A stretch of DNA of 8,186 nucleotides from Tannerellaceae bacterium (GTDB lineage Bacteria > Bacteroidota > Bacteroidia > Bacteroidales > Tannerellaceae), in NCBI GenBank assembly GCA_031279915.1, contig JAITHO010000055.1, positions 1 through 8,186 on the forward strand, in the 5' to 3' direction. Below, piece by piece: positions 5,827-8,186 of the stretch (within the stretch, counting starts at the first letter, position 1; every line of letters begins with the position of its first letter). Both the position numbers and the translations under genes were made by a program. The notes beneath the pieces were generated by a model. It worked only from the letters and a program-made list of their open reading frames with translations, ran no database searches and had not been told where the DNA came from.

Positions 5827-6420
5827 ATGAAATCATTTAAAACAATGACCGACGAAGAATTGGTCGTATCCTATGCCGATGGCAAGAATCCAGCGTTCGA
5901 TGAACTGCTGAGCCGTTACAAAAGCTCTATTTTTTCCTACATCTATTTTATAGTTCACAACAAGGCTCTTACGGAAGATATATTCCAGGAGACATTTGTA
6001 AAGGCCATTGTCACGATCAAGCAAGGACGTTACGTTGAAAACGGCAAGTTCAAAGCTTGGATCACCCGCATCGCTCACAATCTCATCATTGATTATTTCC
6101 GCCAGGAAAAGAATGAGAACACTATCTCGAACGACGAAGCCGAAATCGACCTCCTCAACAACATCAAGCTCTGCGAAGGCACCATTGAAGACAAGCTGGT
6201 GAAGAAGCAAGTGCTTGCCGACGTTCGGAAGCTCGTTGCTCATCTGCCCGAAAGCCAACGCACAGTCCTGGAATTGCGCTACTATCGCGACTTGAGTTTC
6301 AAGGAAATCGCAGAAATAACAGGCGTTAGCATCAATACCGCGCTCGGACGTATGCGCTATGCCCTGCTCAACATGAGGCGGATGGCTGCCGAAAACAAGA
6401 TTGAGCTATCCATATCCTGA
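5827..6420 (+). CDS. RNA polymerase sigma factor, sigma-70 family, ECF-like
   Basis: The product is 197 residues with only the two domains of ECF-type factors. Region 2 spans about 24-93: F-D-E-L-L-S-R-Y, then L-T-E-D-I-F-Q-E-T-F-V-K-A (the core-binding and -10 recognition helix, 48-60) and F-K-A-W-I-T-R-I-A-H-N-L-I-I-D-Y-F-R. Region 4 spans about 136-185: L-P-E-S-Q-R-T-V-L-E-L-R-Y, then the helix-turn-helix L-S-F-K-E-I-A-E-I-T-G-V-S with N-T-A-L-G-R-M-R-Y-A-L as recognition helix. It directs RNA polymerase to a specific promoter set. No anti-sigma gene (FecR-like or zinc-binding) follows; the next gene is a serpin 79 bp away. An internal ATG at 5845 (M-T-D-E-E-L) is a possible alternative start. 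No Shine-Dalgarno is seen. Confidence 0.92.
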   Translation: MKSFKTMTDEELVVSYADGKNPAFDELLSRYKSSIFSYIYFIVHNKALTEDIFQETFVKAIVTIKQGRYVENGKFKAWITRIAHNLIIDYFRQEKNENTISNDEAEIDLLNNIKLCEGTIEDKLVKKQVLADVRKLVAHLPESQRTVLELRYYRDLSFKEIAEITGVSINTALGRMRYALLNMRRMAAENKIELSIS

Positions 6421-6499
6421 ATCCTTGAAGCAACCGATTGGCGACATTTCCTGTGCAGACGCTTAGCTCGATTTATCTATACATTAATATATATATGTA

Positions 6500-7729
6500 A
6501 TGAAACACTTAAAATTATTTTTAATCGCAGCTCCGCTCCTGCTCTTAGGATGCCAAAAAGAGAGCGAAGGCAAGGAGGAGCTCGTCGACGCTCAGCCGAT
6601 TGAGCTGAGATCGGCCGGAAAGGTTGCAACCGACAATGACTTTTCGCTTGATTTGTTCAAACATTCGCTAAGCGAAACGATAGAGCCTAACGTATTTGTA
6701 TCGCCTTTAAGCGTTAGCATGGCCTTGAATATGACGCTGAACGGAGCCGCCGGAGCTACCGCCACAGAAATGCAGACCGCCCTGCGAGCCGAAAACTTCA
6801 CGATCGCCGACATTAACGACTACTCGCAAGCGCTCAGGCAGGCGCTGATTAAGGTCGATCCGTCGACCAAGCTGGCTATCGCCAATTCAATTTGGTATCG
6901 CCAAGGATTCCCCGTTAAGGCCTCATTTATAGACATCAACAAGGAGTATTATGAGGCCGAAGTCAATGCCCTCGATTTCTCATCCTCATCGGCCGTTAAG
7001 GAAATCAACGGATGGTGCGCCAAGCAAACGAACGATCTCATCACGAAGATCGTGGATCAGATAAATCCCGAAACGGCCATGTATCTCATCAACGCCGTTT
7101 ATTTCAAAGGAATCTGGTCGCTGGAGTTCGACAAAAACAACACTCGCGACGCAACATTTACCACGGAAGCCGGCAGCCAAAGCACGGTGAAGATGATGAT
7201 GCAAGCAGAGAAATTTGACTATGCCGCGAACGATCATGCCGCATTCTTATCCCTCCCCTTCGGCAACAAGGCCTTCGAAATGATAGTCATGCTACCCCAC
7301 TCAGAGACGGCCGAGGCCCTTGCCGAACGCCTCGACAGCGAATACTGGGCCGCAATAACGGAGCAGATGGCGCCGGCAACGGTGCGCGTGCAGCTTCCGC
7401 GATTCAAAGCCGAGTGTTCCTTCAACCTGCGAACGAGCATACTGCCCATGATGGGAATGACAATTCCGTTTGACGATCAACGCGCAGATTTTAGTTTGAT
7501 GAGCGACATGCGGCTATACATATCAGCCGTGGCGCACAAGACTTTTGTTGAAGTCAACGAAGAAGGCGCCGAAGCAGCCGCTGTGACATCGGTGGAAATG
7601 GCTCCAACTTCTATTGGCCCGACGGACGAGATTGCTTTCGTGGTCAATAAGCCATTCCTATTCGCGATCCGCGAAAAAAGCACGGGCGTGATTTTGTTTA
7701 TCGGGAAAATAGGCGTGATTGCAACTTAA
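6500..7729 (+). CDS. Serpin-family protease inhibitor, predicted surface lipoprotein
   Basis: The product is 409 residues, a full-length serpin fold behind a lipoprotein signal. L-L-L-L-G-C gives lipidated Cys18, and the next residues Q-K-E-S-E closely resemble the Bacteroidetes lipoprotein export signal (Q-K-D-D-E type), predicting surface display. Family motifs are N-V-F-V-S-P-L-S-V-S-M-A-L (64-76), N-A-V-Y-F-K-G-I-W (198-206), and the C-terminal K-P-F-L-F-A-I-R-E with T-G-V-I-L-F-I-G-K-I. The hinge at 354-363, E-E-G-A-E-A-A-A-V-T, has small residues at P12-P9, so it should be inhibitory. Counting from Gly356 as P15 places P1-P1' at Thr370-Ser371; this loop has no Lys or Arg. Serpins trap target proteases by loop insertion. 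Tannerella forsythia miropin is a known relative in this phylum. It may be co-transcribed with the sigma gene 79 bp upstream, since no clear separate promoter is seen. Confidence 0.94.
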   Translation: MKHLKLFLIAAPLLLLGCQKESEGKEELVDAQPIELRSAGKVATDNDFSLDLFKHSLSETIEPNVFVSPLSVSMALNMTLNGAAGATATEMQTALRAENFTIADINDYSQALRQALIKVDPSTKLAIANSIWYRQGFPVKASFIDINKEYYEAEVNALDFSSSSAVKEINGWCAKQTNDLITKIVDQINPETAMYLINAVYFKGIWSLEFDKNNTRDATFTTEAGSQSTVKMMMQAEKFDYAANDHAAFLSLPFGNKAFEMIVMLPHSETAEALAERLDSEYWAAITEQMAPATVRVQLPRFKAECSFNLRTSILPMMGMTIPFDDQRADFSLMSDMRLYISAVAHKTFVEVNEEGAEAAAVTSVEMAPTSIGPTDEIAFVVNKPFLFAIREKSTGVILFIGKIGVIAT

Positions 7730-7741
7730 TCTGCAACGCAA

Positions 7742-7776
7742 TAGGCAGGAACAAAACTTCTGCGACCTTCCGCCTA
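7742..7776 (+). other. Hairpin in the serpin 3' untranslated region
   Basis: TAGGC plus GGAA (7742-7751, one bulged A) pairs with TTCC plus GCCTA (7768-7776). No T-run follows. It lies between the serpin stop and the terminator and may protect the mRNA 3' end; this is inference. Confidence 0.4.
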
Positions 7777-7789
7777 AAATAATAAAGCA

Positions 7790-7827
7790 AGAGCCGTCGA
7801 ACTCATCATTCGGCGGCTCTTTGTTTT
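7790..7827 (+). terminator. Intrinsic terminator after the serpin gene
   Basis: AGAGCCG (7790-7796) pairs with CGGCTCT (7814-7820), extended inward by TCG/CGG with one G-U pair, around an 11-base loop. TTGTTTT follows. It lies about 60 bp after the serpin stop. Confidence 0.85.
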
Positions 7828-7873
7828 AGCAACAGATTATTTGTTCGCTATTCGAAAAAAAGAATCTAAAAAG

Positions 7874-7902
7874 TTGGCAATTCAAAATATTATTTATCTT
7901 TG
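7874..7902 (+). promoter_or_regulatory. Bacteroidetes-type promoter for the frame at 7926
   Basis: TTG (7874-7876) and TATCTTTG (7895-7902) are 18 bp apart, matching the phylum consensus. Transcription would begin around 7908-7910, a little under 20 nt before the ATG. The arrangement is the same as at 1487-1515 on the other strand. Confidence 0.65.
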
Positions 7903-7925
7903 CCCAGGTAAAAAAATCAAGTAAT

Positions 7926-8186
7926 ATGATATTTCAAACGGTCACATCTCATACATATAATATAGTATATTTCTGCCGGCCAGCCGGGAGTTTTGCTTTT
8001 ACATTTACCCCCCCCGTAATCAACGTTTCCACCGGTGATTGCGTAGGTTTTCCACTTTTTCTAAATCATAATTCAGCCTTTGCGGACAAATTCCTGAAGG
8101 CTATTTTTTTGCTTTGTACGAGCCGCCCAAGTTTGTCCGGACTTTGCATTTCGAACAAATACTCGGGCTACAGAAGGAATATGTCG
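7926..8186 (+). CDS. Hypothetical protein, N-terminal part, related to the minus-strand repeat protein
   Basis: An ATG at 7926 opens a frame with no stop through the window end, 87 codons visible. I do not recognise the family, and no signal peptide or known motif is clear. The head aligns with the repeat protein read from 1460 on the minus strand: a Phe-x-Thr near the N-terminus, G-S-F...T-P-P (21-30 here, 21-28 there), then F-L followed by F-A and D-K-F-L-K-A-I-F-L (54-62 here; D-R-F-Y-G-A-I-F-L at 51-59 there). Codons differ where residues are conserved, which supports coding. After A-I-F-L a one-base length difference shifts the frames: here the reading continues C-T-S-R-P-S-L, while another frame would give E-P-P-K, as in the other copy. 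The frame contains a C8 run (8008-8015) and a T7 run (8104-8110). Confidence 0.5.
   Translation, partial: MIFQTVTSHTYNIVYFCRPAGSFAFTFTPPVINVSTGDCVGFPLFLNHNSAFADKFLKAIFLLCTSRPSLSGLCISNKYSGYRRNMS

Noticed and set aside
831..8186. Composite transposon bounded by the two inverted family copies
   Set aside because: The copies are too diverged to be terminal repeats of one recent element, no transposase or target duplication was seen, and the genes between are ordinary chromosomal ones.

Overview
The window looks like a chromosomal segment of a Bacteroidetes species, most likely order Bacteroidales. The evidence is the TAnnTTTG-type -7 promoter boxes, few Shine-Dalgarno sequences, a type IX secretion (T9SS) C-terminal sorting domain, an OmpP1/FadL-family barrel, a lipoprotein with a Bacteroidetes-type surface-export signal, and a serpin like those known in this phylum. 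No rRNA, tRNA, CRISPR array, transposase or phage gene was seen.

Layout. 1-282 is the 3' end of a bactofilin gene, closed by a strong terminator near 307-344. 345-1660 is a repeat-rich, mostly non-housekeeping stretch. On the minus strand it holds a truncated T9SS sorting-domain remnant (568-849) and, directly upstream, a reading frame (1460-831) whose body is a 42-bp tandem array coding for 14-residue double heptads. That frame has its own good minus-strand promoter (1487-1515). Plus-strand genes follow: an M23 endopeptidase lipoprotein (1661-2491); a secreted Tyr/Trp-rich then Ser/Asn/Gly-rich protein (2640-3893) with an OmpP1/FadL-type barrel (3951-5555), probably one operon ending at a terminator near 5586-5623; an ECF-like sigma factor (5827-6420); and a serpin lipoprotein (6500-7729) ending at a terminator near 7790-7827.

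The most unusual item is at the right edge. A new reading frame starts at 7926 and runs off the window. Its predicted N-terminus aligns with that of the repeat protein on the opposite strand at the left. Both have a TTG-18 bp-TAnnTTTG promoter, a C7/C8 run, a T7 run and a D[K/R]F..AIFL motif at matching places. The window therefore carries two diverged, oppositely oriented members of what looks like a dispersed small-gene family that I do not recognise.

How the genes may work together: most products act at the envelope. The bactofilin is a cytoskeletal scaffold, the M23 enzyme cuts peptidoglycan, the OmpP1-like barrel and its low-complexity partner sit in or at the outer membrane, and the serpin is probably displayed on the cell surface to block proteases. 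The sigma factor could control the serpin or envelope genes, but no anti-sigma gene is visible and that link is inference.
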